NCBI RefSeq assembly: GCF_900156345.1
Contig: NZ_FTPP01000001.1
Location: 248,001-312,000 of the forward strand
DNA: 64,000 nt
Source: Pontibacter indicus
Lineage (GTDB): Bacteria; Bacteroidota; Bacteroidia; Cytophagales; Hymenobacteraceae
Direction: 5' to 3'
The stretch's first letter is position 1, and every line of letters begins with the position of its first letter. Under the pieces are notes generated by a model, which saw only the letters and a list, made by a program, of their open reading frames with translations, searched no databases and had not been told where the DNA came from. This document shows positions 9,934-19,099 of this stretch, piece by piece. The translations under genes were made by a program, and so were the position numbers.

Positions 9934-11358
9934 CTATAATCGCTTCCAGATCTCCTGCTTGACACGTAGCAACACTTGCTCATAAGGCTGGTCAGCGTCA
10001 ATTTCTATTACTTCAGAGTTACCAAATGATATTTTTGAAATGTTTTCACATTTTAGCTTGATCATTTTCACATTGTGCTCCGGTTTTCGGGTGCAGGCGA
10101 CTTCAGGGCTAACCAGTAGTCTAAATACCAAGTCAGCTTCATAGTTGCGCACTTTTATGAATTGCTTCATTTCCAGATCAGCGCACCAAGAATTAGGTAA
10201 AAGGGCTGGCCCATCGTTCATACCTTTAACATCCAGTTGAGGAAAGCGGTCGCATATTACAACACTACCTGTAAGGCTCATTTTTTTGGCATGCTCCAGC
10301 ATCTCCACCTTTCGGCTGATTAGAATTGGATAATAAGAGTTGCCAATTAGTTTTTTTAAAATTTGAGAAAGTTTATCATGCTTAAAGAGCAGATCCGTTT
10401 TGGAAATTATTTGTTTGTTATAGCTGAAGATGAAAGGATTCTTTCCAAAATAGAAATAATGGGCATCTAATTTATAAGTCAACCAATTTAGAATGTCCCG
10501 GGTGAGCGTACTTTTACCCGAACCATCGCTCCCAACAAACGCGATCACTTTGCCACCCTTTTCCAAAGTTTTGCCAAACCTGAAGGGTCCAGAAAACCTA
10601 GCTGATACTTGTGAAGATTTAATGCGGAGTTTATATAGATGTGATTTAAGGAGTGAGACGGACCAGGGCGTACGATAATATGGTTTAAGTTGGTCATAAA
10701 AATAGGTAGACACGTTTAGTATATCTTCTGATTTTTGGCTGACTAAAATACTACTAAAGGTATAATTGAAATCACTCGGAACTTTGAGTTGTAACTCTTT
10801 GCACAACTGGCTTATCTCCACTGGACTTGTTTTTGATAGTAGAGAAACCAATTCATCTTTAAGGTAATAAGGTATAGTAGGATCGCTTTTTATCCGCTCA
10901 TAAGGAGGCATTTTTGCCCATATCCTAATGAAGAGTATGATTGACTCTAGTGCGGGCTTGGGGATAGGCCAACCAGTTGCAGCATCGTAAACAATGTGCT
11001 GAAAGAATTGCTCCAACCATGGCAAGTAGAGGTGCTTTACATGTTGTATACCTGTTACAAGCGCGTAATGTGTATGTATATGCAGTAGGTTACCCGTTTG
11101 CTCATCAAAGCCCAGCCAGTCTTCTACTAATGGGTAAGAGCTCCAAGCTTGGCTAATTATTTTTTTATAACCCAGTCCGGTTAGGCATACTTCAAATTTA
11201 GGACGATCATCAGGGTGAATAAGCAAGTCCAGGTCAGTCTTGCCTTCCAAAGATTTGAGAAGGTGTCCATTGCTTTTCCAATGCGCAAAACGGATTTGCT
11301 TTCCGAAGAGCTCGTGGAGCAGCCTTTCTGATTCTTTTGTTACTACATATTCTGTCAT
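9934..11358 (-). CDS. Fusion: nucleotidyltransferase-like domain + thymidylate-kinase-like P-loop domain
   Basis: 474-residue two-domain protein. The N-terminal part (about 20-110) has FAHWKSNG followed by KTDLDLLIHPDD, whose D-x-D resembles the metal-binding pair of polymerase-beta-type nucleotidyltransferases. The C-terminal part (from about 270) has a Walker A FVGSDGSGKSTL and a DRFPQLD block like the DR(Y/F) motif of thymidylate kinases. Similar fusions are annotated thymidylate kinase-like in polysaccharide loci, but real dTMP kinase activity is unlikely in this setting. It is coupled tightly (6 and 14 bp gaps) to the flippase and the second P-loop gene. Function unproven. Confidence 0.65.
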   Translation of the reverse strand: MTEYVVTKESERLLHELFGKQIRFAHWKSNGHLLKSLEGKTDLDLLIHPDDRPKFEVCLTGLGYKKIISQAWSSYPLVEDWLGFDEQTGNLLHIHTHYALVTGIQHVKHLYLPWLEQFFQHIVYDAATGWPIPKPALESIILFIRIWAKMPPYERIKSDPTIPYYLKDELVSLLSKTSPVEISQLCKELQLKVPSDFNYTFSSILVSQKSEDILNVSTYFYDQLKPYYRTPWSVSLLKSHLYKLRIKSSQVSARFSGPFRFGKTLEKGGKVIAFVGSDGSGKSTLTRDILNWLTYKLDAHYFYFGKNPFIFSYNKQIISKTDLLFKHDKLSQILKKLIGNSYYPILISRKVEMLEHAKKMSLTGSVVICDRFPQLDVKGMNDGPALLPNSWCADLEMKQFIKVRNYEADLVFRLLVSPEVACTRKPEHNVKMIKLKCENISKISFGNSEVIEIDADQPYEQVLLRVKQEIWKRL

Positions 11359-11364
11359 AGGGCC

Positions 11365-12921
11365 TTAATTGTCGTCGCGTTTGAATAATTCAATTTTTGA
11401 AGTAAGCTCCTTCACTATTTCACGTTCTTCCCTTCTCAATCCGACTAACCAGAATATTATGCCAACGGCAGGTACAGATAGCACGCCGATAGCAATGAGT
11501 GATACCCAATTTGTGATCAGAATAGACTGACCGATGTGTGTTGCGAGGGCAAATAGTAAAGCTGTAATTAGTATAGGTTGAAATTGCTTCCACTCTGTGA
11601 AATTGACCTGCATATGCATGACCCTCCCAAGAAGCAACGGATAACCAACTGATAGCACCAGGCGACCCACCAATATGCTGATGCACAATCCAATAATTTG
11701 ATAATGCTCAATTAAGAAGAAAGACATAGAAATCGTAATAGCGGAGGCTAACACCGAGATGTAAACTTTCATTTTCAAATCTAGGCTGACGTTAATAATC
11801 AAACTGTCAATTTGAAAAAAAATGGCTTGTACAGCTATTAAAAGAATTAGGAGGTTCTCAGTGTTTCCTGCATAGTGTTCTTCGCCTACCCACAAGGATA
11901 TGAAGGATCTATTGTAAAGCAAGATAGCCACTCCCAATGAAGCTGTAAGAACCCAGTTCAATATCATTATCATCTTACGCGCCCGTTGCACTTTGTTGTA
12001 TTCTCCTTTGCCGAACAGGCCGCCCATACCTGGTATAACTCCATTTACTACCGCGGTGATAAGACCTTGAAGTGCGTAGGAAGTAAAGAGGGTAATGGCA
12101 TATTTTGTTACGAAGACTGGGCCAGCCAGATAACCTAGCAGTAGTTTGTCACTGCTGAGCAGGAACATTTTAGAACCAGTGGAGGCCATGAACCAACCAC
12201 TTAAGCGACTGTATGATATAATCTTACTGGTATTTGTCTTGGCGAAACCGAACCAAGGAATGTTCTTTTTTACGATGTAGTAGAACGTAGTACCAATTAA
12301 TAGAGCCGTAAAAAATTCTACGGTTGAGAGCCCTATAAGCCCATACCCTTGAGTAATTGCAAAGACTTTAAGCCCTCCAGCCAAAAATATGATACCTGCC
12401 CGAAACCCCATGCGCTTATAGCCCATGTTCATGCCACGTATCACTGATTCAAAAAGGTCGAAGACTTTACTTGTAATTAAAGTTAAGAGGAGAAGTGAGC
12501 ATGCGATCCGAATAATGTTGTGATACTCTGGAGCAGCATGCGTAATGTTTGGAGCGTACCATATAATAACGCTACCTATTATTAGAATAATTGGTAGAAT
12601 GAAGGTTGTAACCACGAGTGCGGTTGTAAGATCGCTTTTTAGCTCTTGGTCAGAAGCAAGGTCTCTTTTTTGGGCTATAGACCATTTAAGCACTTGTGTG
12701 GCGCGGGTATCAGCAATATTGGCGAAGCCCGTCATTTGTGAGAGCATTTGCCACATACCGTACATAGAACTGCCTAGCCCCCCAACAATAAAAGGACTTA
12801 CAATAAAACCCACAATCTGGCCTCCAACATAATCAATAAAACTGGTAAGAGAATTAAGATAAGCCCTCTGCCTTAAATTCTCTTTCTGTTTAGACGGTGG
12901 TGTAGTAAGCTTAGTATTCAA
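11365..12921 (-). CDS. Polysaccharide flippase, Wzx/MATE-like (MOP superfamily)
   Basis: 518-residue membrane protein with about 12-14 hydrophobic helices, the usual size and layout of Wzx/RfbX flippases. The N-terminal segment with FIVSPFIVGGLGSSMYGMW is typical of the family. It would move undecaprenyl-linked repeat units across the inner membrane to Wzy. The start is uncertain: the frame opens with TTG at 12921 and has no ATG before about residue 50, so a TTG start is the best available choice. It lies 123 bp downstream of the epimerase gene and 6 bp before the fusion protein gene. Confidence 0.88.
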   Translation of the reverse strand: MNTKLTTPPSKQKENLRQRAYLNSLTSFIDYVGGQIVGFIVSPFIVGGLGSSMYGMWQMLSQMTGFANIADTRATQVLKWSIAQKRDLASDQELKSDLTTALVVTTFILPIILIIGSVIIWYAPNITHAAPEYHNIIRIACSLLLLTLITSKVFDLFESVIRGMNMGYKRMGFRAGIIFLAGGLKVFAITQGYGLIGLSTVEFFTALLIGTTFYYIVKKNIPWFGFAKTNTSKIISYSRLSGWFMASTGSKMFLLSSDKLLLGYLAGPVFVTKYAITLFTSYALQGLITAVVNGVIPGMGGLFGKGEYNKVQRARKMIMILNWVLTASLGVAILLYNRSFISLWVGEEHYAGNTENLLILLIAVQAIFFQIDSLIINVSLDLKMKVYISVLASAITISMSFFLIEHYQIIGLCISILVGRLVLSVGYPLLLGRVMHMQVNFTEWKQFQPILITALLFALATHIGQSILITNWVSLIAIGVLSVPAVGIIFWLVGLRREEREIVKELTSKIELFKRDDN

Positions 12922-13044
12922 GGGTGGTTATAAAATTAGATTTAGGAGGGAGTGATATATACTTGGATCAGTAAAATTCTTCTGACAAGCTGGTCTTACT
13001 CCAAAGAGGTAATGGGCGTAAGCATTACTTTGGAAATTAATTGC

Positions 13045-14139
13045 TCAAGGCAAACTTGCTGTCTCCGGTTGTAACTCGGTTTCTTCCTGAGCATAATAAA
13101 AATTAGTATACCAGTCTGTGAATTTTTTTAGCCCACATGTTATAGTTGTGTCTGGTTTATAATTGAAATTTGCTATTAACTCATCCACATTAGCCCATGT
13201 AGCGGTTACATCCCCTGGTTGTTTCCCGAGCATTTCGAGGAGTGCAGTTTTACCCATGCACTTTTGTAATTCACTAATAAACGCCATTAGTTGCACTGGC
13301 TTATTATTACCGATATTATAGATTCTATAAGGAGCAGTTGAGCAGGATGGATCAGGATTTTCACAGTCCCAATTTGGTTGAGGCTCAGCAGGTCTATCCA
13401 TCACGCTTGTTATTCCCTCGGTTACGTCATCAATGTAGGTGAAGTCACGCTGCATCTCACCGTTATTGAATACTTGTATGTGCTTATTATTCTGGATGGC
13501 CTCGGCAAACAAAAAATACGCCATATCCGGTCGACCCCAAGGTCCATAAACAGTGAAGAAACGTAAGCCGGTCGTGGGAATTCTGTATAAATGACTGTAT
13601 GTATGGGCCATCAGCTCATTTGCTTTTTTGCTGGCCGCATACAAAGACACAGGATGATCTACATTATGCTTCTCTGAGGATGGCATTATGCCGTTCAAGC
13701 CGTAAACGCTGGAAGAGCTGGCGTAGACTAAATGTTTTATATTAAGGTAACGACTTGCTTCCAGAATGTTCAAGAAGCTGATTAAATTTGACTGTGCATA
13801 TGCATCGGGATTAGTGATAGAATAGCGCACGCCGGCTTGGGCTGCCAAGTGCACAATTACATCAAATTGCTCGCGCTCGCAAAGTGAGAATAAGTTTGCC
13901 TTATCCTCTAAATTCATTCTATAGAAACTATAAAGTGGATATTTATAACTGCGTACTTCTGTGTTCCACTCTATAAGTTCTTTACAAATACCACTTTCAT
14001 TCAACCGGGCGAATTTTAGTCTTGTGTCATAATAATCGTTGATATTATCTACACCTACTACTCTGTCACCTCTTTGGAGCAGTTTTTCGGCTAAATGAAA
14101 ACCTACAAATCCAGCCGTTCCCGTAACTAAAATTTTCAT
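13045..14139 (-). CDS. NAD-dependent epimerase, UDP-glucuronate 4-epimerase type
   Basis: 364-residue extended short-chain dehydrogenase. It starts with the NAD-binding MKILVTGTAGFVGFHLAEKL and has VDNINDYYD, typical of UDP-glucuronate 4-epimerases. The catalytic serine region is YASSSSVYG and the Tyr/Lys pair is in LYAASKKAN. FFTVYGPWGRPDM is another family block. It would interconvert UDP-glucuronate and UDP-galacturonate, supplying an acidic sugar donor for the polysaccharide. The last 15 residues are a non-conserved acidic tail. It stands 48 bp after the tyrosine kinase gene in the same run. Related UDP-sugar 4-epimerases cannot be excluded. Confidence 0.87.
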   Translation of the reverse strand: MKILVTGTAGFVGFHLAEKLLQRGDRVVGVDNINDYYDTRLKFARLNESGICKELIEWNTEVRSYKYPLYSFYRMNLEDKANLFSLCEREQFDVIVHLAAQAGVRYSITNPDAYAQSNLISFLNILEASRYLNIKHLVYASSSSVYGLNGIMPSSEKHNVDHPVSLYAASKKANELMAHTYSHLYRIPTTGLRFFTVYGPWGRPDMAYFLFAEAIQNNKHIQVFNNGEMQRDFTYIDDVTEGITSVMDRPAEPQPNWDCENPDPSCSTAPYRIYNIGNNKPVQLMAFISELQKCMGKTALLEMLGKQPGDVTATWANVDELIANFNYKPDTTITCGLKKFTDWYTNFYYAQEETELQPETASLP

Positions 14140-14187
14140 ACCTGGCCATTATTATGAATGAATAAATTGTATTTGCAGTAGCTATAG

Positions 14188-16515
14188 TCAAGCATTTGCC
14201 TTAGCACTTCTGTTTCGGTATGTTTTATCGTCATACTTATGCTCGTACCCATAACCGTACCCGTAGCCATATTGCCCTCTGACAAACCCTCGTGGTTTCA
14301 CACCATTAAATACTATTGCAACATTGTTAAGCGATTGTATCTTGTTGTCATGGGCAAGACGCTGCACAAGTGATTTTGGAGTATAGGCATGGCGCATCAC
14401 GAGTAATGTAATGTCGCAGTATTCGGAAAGTAAATAGGCATCAGACACTAAATCTACTGGGGGGGTATCTATAATCAGATAATCATAAGTTAGCTCAAGG
14501 AATGAGAAAAGATTTTCTAGTCTCTCGCTCAGCAAAAGTTCTGTGTGGTCACCTACATTTGAACCTGCGGGCAAGATGAAAAGGTTTGGAAACTCCGTTT
14601 TAACTACAATCTCAATAGGGTTTATTCCCTCATCTGATAGATACTCTATAATGCCTGTCGTATTATAGAGATTGAAAAGAGTAGATGTGTTTGGGTTACG
14701 TAGGTCTAGATCGAGGAGGGCGACCTTCTTGCCAGATGATGCTAGGCTGACTGCAAGATTAGTACTTACATAGCTCTTCCCTTCGCCAGGTATGCTTGAT
14801 GTAACCATAATCTTTCTTTTTGTAAAAGTCCTGCCATACAACCCAAGTGTTACCCTGAGCTGTCTGAACTGTTCTATAACTGATACCTCAGTCGGCGCCG
14901 TGAATCCACCTCTTAGTTGGTTTTTTATAAAACTGAGCTCGGCCACTATCGGTGCTTGGGTATAGAGTGCAATCTCGGTTCTGAAAAGAATCTTTGTGTT
15001 TAAGAATTCCTTGACAGCGATTAAGAATAAACCCATAATACACGCTGCCATAACAGACATCATATAGATATAAAGTGGTTTAGGGCTAACAGGGAAAGGA
15101 GACGTACCCGCTCTATCAATGACTTTACTATCCTCAGCAGTAGGCGCATGTGATAGAACCGTCTCTTCCCGTTTTTGAAGTAAGAAGTTATACGCGTTGT
15201 TTTTCACCATCTGCTGGCGGGTAAGCTCCATCAGTTCTCTTTCTTTTTGCGGGATGGTCTGCAAAGATGTGTTGTAACCATTATTAGTGGAGGCTAAATT
15301 TCCCCGGCTTGCCTGCAGGTTTACTCTCTGGTTACGAATATTTTCAATAATTCTTGGACGGATATTAGCTATCTCGTTGGTTATAGAAACTAATATAGGG
15401 TTATTCTCAGCGGTCGTATTTCTAAGTTTCTGATATTGTATTTCAGAATCATAAAGCTTTTGTAGGAGCTGGTTGAGAGAAGGATCATTAACGCCTAATG
15501 TGGAAGGGACAAAACTGCCAGATGTGTTCTCAGACAGTACATAACGTTCAACTTTTTCGAGTACGGCTAGTTGTGTGTTGATTTCTGAAATCTTTCTGTC
15601 ATTGTCACGAACATTTTCAAGGTATAACTTACCCTGTTCGCTAAGGTTCACACCTCCTTGGGTCGCTTTGAATTCTACTACCTTATTTTCCAATGCTTCT
15701 AGTTCTTCCATAGCAAGTTTAATGCGATCCTCGATAAAGGCAAGGGTATTGGAGGCTAAGTTGTTTCTTTCTAGCACAGCCATCTCTTTATATGATGCTA
15801 TCAGTATGTTCAAGATATCCTCACCTCGCTGAGGTACAGAGTCTTTTAAATAAAGATTCACGACAGCAGACATCTTGCTGAGAGCCTGTATTCTTACCTT
15901 AGCCATAAGTTCGTCCGTCACTTTGCTAGGGTGGATCAAAGTAAAATAAAGTGGGTTAGAAGAAGGTTCTACTAGATTAATATTCCTTTTAAATTTCATA
16001 GTGCCGTAAGGAGTTCTCACCCATTCGTCAATAGGATATTCCTTTTTTTCTATCCTAACCGTTTCGACTTTCTCGTCCACAGAAAAATATGTCTTGGGCA
16101 CAGCTTTTATTTCTGAAGGATTTTTATACTCAATTACAATGGGAGAAGAGGTGTAAGCTGAGATAGCTTTGAACTGTGTATCCTCATAAATAGGGGCGTA
16201 CAGACTAAGATCATTTACCACCTTGCTTATAAGAGACCGGGAGTGAATAATGTTAATTTCATTTTCAACCACTTTGTTTGTCGTGAAGTTGTCCATAGAT
16301 TCTGTGATGCGTGAGCCACTAACACCTTTGTTTTCATCCTTAATGATGAGAGATGCACTAACTTCGTAGGACGGAATGGCCAAAAAATTAAGATAGGCCC
16401 ACCCACCAGCTATAGAAATAATCAATAGTGCAGCAAACATGGGCCAGTATGGTAGATACTTATATGCTAAAGAAGCAATAAAATTATCTTCAGTATTAGG
16501 AGTATTTTTTGTCAT
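14188..16515 (-). CDS. Polysaccharide chain-length regulator with tyrosine autokinase (Wzc/BY-kinase)
   Basis: 775-residue inner-membrane co-polymerase. Two membrane segments (near 22-42 and 492-512) flank a large periplasmic Wzz-type region with long coiled coils. The cytoplasmic BY-kinase follows: Walker A SSIPGEGKSYVS near 572, Walker A' VALLDLDLRNP near 600 and Walker B YLIIDTPP near 680. The C-terminus is a tyrosine cluster (GQYGYGYGYGYEHKYDD), the autophosphorylation tail. Such proteins control chain length and export through Wza, cycling by phosphorylation. It lies 16 bp after the Wza-like gene. A cognate tyrosine phosphatase was not seen in the window. Confidence 0.95.
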   Translation of the reverse strand: MTKNTPNTEDNFIASLAYKYLPYWPMFAALLIISIAGGWAYLNFLAIPSYEVSASLIIKDENKGVSGSRITESMDNFTTNKVVENEINIIHSRSLISKVVNDLSLYAPIYEDTQFKAISAYTSSPIVIEYKNPSEIKAVPKTYFSVDEKVETVRIEKKEYPIDEWVRTPYGTMKFKRNINLVEPSSNPLYFTLIHPSKVTDELMAKVRIQALSKMSAVVNLYLKDSVPQRGEDILNILIASYKEMAVLERNNLASNTLAFIEDRIKLAMEELEALENKVVEFKATQGGVNLSEQGKLYLENVRDNDRKISEINTQLAVLEKVERYVLSENTSGSFVPSTLGVNDPSLNQLLQKLYDSEIQYQKLRNTTAENNPILVSITNEIANIRPRIIENIRNQRVNLQASRGNLASTNNGYNTSLQTIPQKERELMELTRQQMVKNNAYNFLLQKREETVLSHAPTAEDSKVIDRAGTSPFPVSPKPLYIYMMSVMAACIMGLFLIAVKEFLNTKILFRTEIALYTQAPIVAELSFIKNQLRGGFTAPTEVSVIEQFRQLRVTLGLYGRTFTKRKIMVTSSIPGEGKSYVSTNLAVSLASSGKKVALLDLDLRNPNTSTLFNLYNTTGIIEYLSDEGINPIEIVVKTEFPNLFILPAGSNVGDHTELLLSERLENLFSFLELTYDYLIIDTPPVDLVSDAYLLSEYCDITLLVMRHAYTPKSLVQRLAHDNKIQSLNNVAIVFNGVKPRGFVRGQYGYGYGYGYEHKYDDKTYRNRSAKANA

Positions 16516-16531
16516 ATTGTTTACTGTTTAA

Positions 16532-17332
16532 TTATCTGCTTAATCGATCTGCAGCTATGACTATCACGGTTAATCCACTAAACACCACTGGCAGCCACTG
16601 CCGCACGTTACTGGCACTTTGTATCTTGGTCTTGTTAGGTTCCACATAGATGATATCATTTGACTTGAGGTAGTAGTAAGGAGATGAGAACAACTCTTTT
16701 GTTGTCAGATCAATTCTGATGAGCTTCTTATTGCCTTCTTCTTCTCGAATTAAAAGCACATTATTCCGGCTAGCATATATTGTCAGATCACCCGCTAAGC
16801 CGAGCGCTTCAAGAAGTGTAATCTTTTCGTTAGGCACCGTTAAAACTGATGGTCGGGCTACCTCACCTAGAACAGATATCTTGTAGTTGAGGTATCGGAT
16901 GTCAACTACAGGCTCAATAAGCAGTTTTCTTTGAATTAATTGGTTTCTTATTCCTTCTTGAAAGTCTTTCTTTGTCAAACCAGCTGCTTTCGTCTTTCCT
17001 AATAAGGGGAGCTGTACATTTCCATCTTGGTCTACCAAATAGCCAATCACAGGTGATACCGTGTTGGTTGCAGTAGCATTTGCTATTCTCGAGGAATTAG
17101 CGGTAGATACGTTAAATACTTCCGATGCAGCGGGGTTCAGGCTACTAATTGAAATGCTTAATAGGTCATTGGGCTGAATAACTGGCTCTAAACTCTCCGT
17201 TTTGCCCGATATTTCTGTATTCCCAATGTTATTAAAATAAACCGCATCTTTAGTACTGACACATGCCGTTGAACAAAGACACCAAAAGAATATAAACATT
17301 AAGTAAACTAATCGTGACGAATCCATATACAT
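16532..17332 (-). CDS. Polysaccharide export outer-membrane lipoprotein (Wza/BexD family)
   Basis: 266-residue lipoprotein: an N-terminal hydrophobic segment ends in a lipobox-like STAC near residue 24. The Poly_export domain is indicated by IQPNDLLSISI and the blocks that follow (DQDGNVQLPLLGKTKAAGL), then an SLBB-like region with YKISVLGEVARPSVLTVPNEKITLLEAL. A short hydrophobic C-terminal stretch is present. It would form the outer-membrane exit channel with the Wzc-like partner just downstream. First gene of the long minus-strand run, so the operon promoter should lie above it. ATG codons at 17332 and 17326 are both possible. Confidence 0.93.
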   Translation of the reverse strand: MYMDSSRLVYLMFIFFWCLCSTACVSTKDAVYFNNIGNTEISGKTESLEPVIQPNDLLSISISSLNPAASEVFNVSTANSSRIANATATNTVSPVIGYLVDQDGNVQLPLLGKTKAAGLTKKDFQEGIRNQLIQRKLLIEPVVDIRYLNYKISVLGEVARPSVLTVPNEKITLLEALGLAGDLTIYASRNNVLLIREEEGNKKLIRIDLTTKELFSSPYYYLKSNDIIYVEPNKTKIQSASNVRQWLPVVFSGLTVIVIAADRLSR

Positions 17333-17603
17333 AAGGGTTGTTTGTATAAGTTTGTAAACTTTAGAACATTTAGACTAGCCTTTCGATTAAAATAGTCTAA
17401 GATTTAAGTTTTTTTATACAATACGATATGTACTGAAGTAAGTTTTTATATGAAATAAAAAGGTGATAAATTAAATAGATAATAAATGTGAAATAATTTC
17501 AGCAAAAGGAATTAGAGATCAAATTTGAGGTAAAGTAGGTTTTATCAAGCTTATAATTAGATCTTACAGTAGTTTAGAGGGGGTAATATTAGATAATTAT
17601 TGG
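17333..17603. promoter_or_regulatory. Upstream region of the polysaccharide operon
   Basis: AT-rich gap between the export lipoprotein gene and the IS element. It must contain the start of the minus-strand polysaccharide transcript unless transcription comes from the IS side. I could not single out a convincing -7/-33 pair or an operator. No coding sequence seen. Confidence 0.4.
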
Positions 17604-17624
17604 GAGTGTAATTTGAACTGTGTC
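17604..17624 (+). repeat. Left terminal inverted repeat of the IS256-like element
   Basis: TGTAATTTGAACTGTGTC at 17607-17624 matches the opposite end in reverse complement at 14 of 18 positions. The outer three bases (GAG against GGC) are a weak extension, so the exact outer edge is uncertain by about 3 bp. Confidence 0.65.
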
Positions 17625-17646
17625 ATTTCCTCATTTTAATTTACTG

Positions 17647-17687
17647 GCCCTTTTGCTGTTCTGGCTACGTCCTTGCTGCAAAAGGGC
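17647..17687. repeat. Perfect 10-bp inverted repeat inside the IS left end
   Basis: GCCCTTTTGC at 17647-17656 and GCAAAAGGGC at 17678-17687 can form a 10-bp stem with a 21-nt loop. It lies just past the transposase stop. It could be a transcription terminator protecting the element, or subterminal transposase binding sites. Confidence 0.45.
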
Positions 17688-17695
17688 AAAAGTTT

Positions 17696-18927
17696 TTAAA
17701 GTGCAACTCTCTTCAAGTACAGCTGTATCCTGTCCTCAAACCAGATCGATAGCTATTGTGCCGTCTGACTCCATTTGGCGAGTGGCATGACCCATTTTTT
17801 GCTGATGTTCTAATGCGATAAGTAGGTCAGCTTCATCAGGGCCATGTTCGATAGAAAGGCACCCTTGGTCTTGGTCGCCTTCCGCACCTAGCGGTGAAAG
17901 CCCTCAATCGTGTTAGTGGTGTAAATCAGGTGGCGGATAGGCTCGGTTTATTTAAAGTACGTGCTCAGCATCTCCCTGTTCTGCTACCAGCTCTCGAGCA
18001 CCTTGGGGTACTTTCTACCCCACATCTCCTCCAGCTCCAGCAGCCTGAGCTCAGCCAGTTCTTTTGTCTCAGCCCTGTACACCGGCTTAAGGGCCCGCAT
18101 GAACTTCTTCTGATCCTTGGAGCCCATGAACTTGATACTGTTAAGTATCTGATACACAATGCAGCGTTGCGCCTCGGTCCGGGGAAACACACTGCCTATG
18201 GCCGCCTAGGTGAAGCCCTTGCGGTTATAGATGCAGGAGATGAGCATGTCTTGCAGGCCCCGCTGCTGCAGGTCGGTGAACACTTAAAGCAGAAGGTGAC
18301 TGCCTCGCTTTCCGACACGTACACGTCCAGCAGCTCTTTGTGGCCGTGGCGGTCAATACCCAGATGTTGTAGACGGCCTTTGAGATGGTGCACCCTTCCG
18401 GCCGTACTTTGTATTGCATGACGTCCAGCTAGACAACGCAGTAGGGCCTGCCCAGCGGGCGAGCCTGCCACTTCGTGACTTGGACCATGATCTTCTCAGT
18501 GAGGTTGGCGAGCGTATCGTGGGAAATGTCCATGTCGTAGAGCTCCATCAGGTGCGAGGAGATGTCGCGCAGGTTCATGCCCAGCCCGTACAAGCTCAGG
18601 ATGCGGGGCTCGAGGTTCTCTGCCAGCACGATTTCCTGCTTGCGGATGATCTGGGGCTCAAAACCTGCCAAGCGGTCGGGGGATGTTATCACCTCGATCA
18701 CGCCATCCAAGGTGCGCAACTGCTTTGTAACTTTGCCGTTGTGCCGGTTGCCCTTCGCCGTCGCTCGGCAACCAAATGCACCTCCATCTCCTCGTCCAAG
18801 GCGGCCTCTAAGAAGTGTTTTATCAAAGGGCCACTCCGTTTTTGCAAAAGGTGGGTTTGCCGCTCCTAAACTCCTCCAGAAACTGGCGCTTGATCCTCTC
18901 CAGATCCAGCTCATGTTTCTCTTCCAT
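17696..18927 (-). pseudogene. IS256-family transposase, multiply frameshifted
   Basis: Reading from ATG 18927 gives MEEKHELDLERIKRQF, the usual IS256 transposase start, then the frame breaks near residue 30. Other frames continue the protein in order: NRHNGKVTKQLRTLDG, NLRDISSHLMELYDMDISHD, PYCVVWLDVMQYKVR (region of the first catalytic Asp), GIDRHGHKELLDVYVSESEA, QRCIVYQILNSIKFM and finally TKTKGAFLSNMALMKLTY with internal stops. Total span, about 410 codons, equals an intact IS256 transposase. Several frameshifts and stops make it certainly inactive. Confidence 0.9.
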
Positions 18928-18962
18928 GGTGACTGTGTTAAAGGTAATACTGCTAATCCTTG

Positions 18963-18983
18963 GACACAGTTTATTTTACAGCC
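18963..18983 (-). repeat. Right terminal inverted repeat of the IS256-like element
   Basis: GACACAGTTTATTTTACA at 18963-18980 is the partner of the left end. It lies about 35 bp beyond the transposase start codon, as expected for the upstream end of an IS256 element. Confidence 0.65.
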
Positions 18984-19099
18984 TCAGTCTTGATATCGTA
19001 AGAAGATGCTTTTAACTAATTAGAATTAAGAATTTATAGCACTATTGAATACCAGTATTTTTAATTAGGAACACTCTCATATACAGTATATTAGTTTGA

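Larger units (their letters stand above)
17604..18983. mobile_element. Decayed IS256-family insertion sequence
   Basis: About 1.38 kb, normal for IS256 elements, bounded by imperfect inverted repeats: TGTAATTTGAACTGTGTC at 17607-17624 pairs with TGTAAAATAAACTGTGTC read on minus from 18980 to 18963 (14 of 18 identical). It encloses a frameshifted IS256-type transposase. No flanking target duplication is recognisable, fitting an old insertion or rearranged ends. It separates the AT-rich polysaccharide locus from the GC-richer DNA on the right, and its own base composition resembles the right side more than the left. Confidence 0.8.

Noticed and set aside
17604..18983. Target-site duplication flanking the IS
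   Set aside because: The 7-9 bp outside either possible pair of ends do not match.
17894..18993. Several open frames on both strands within the IS region
   Set aside because: Minus-strand frames are fragments of one frameshifted IS256 transposase; plus-strand frames are antisense shadows of it with GC-driven length.
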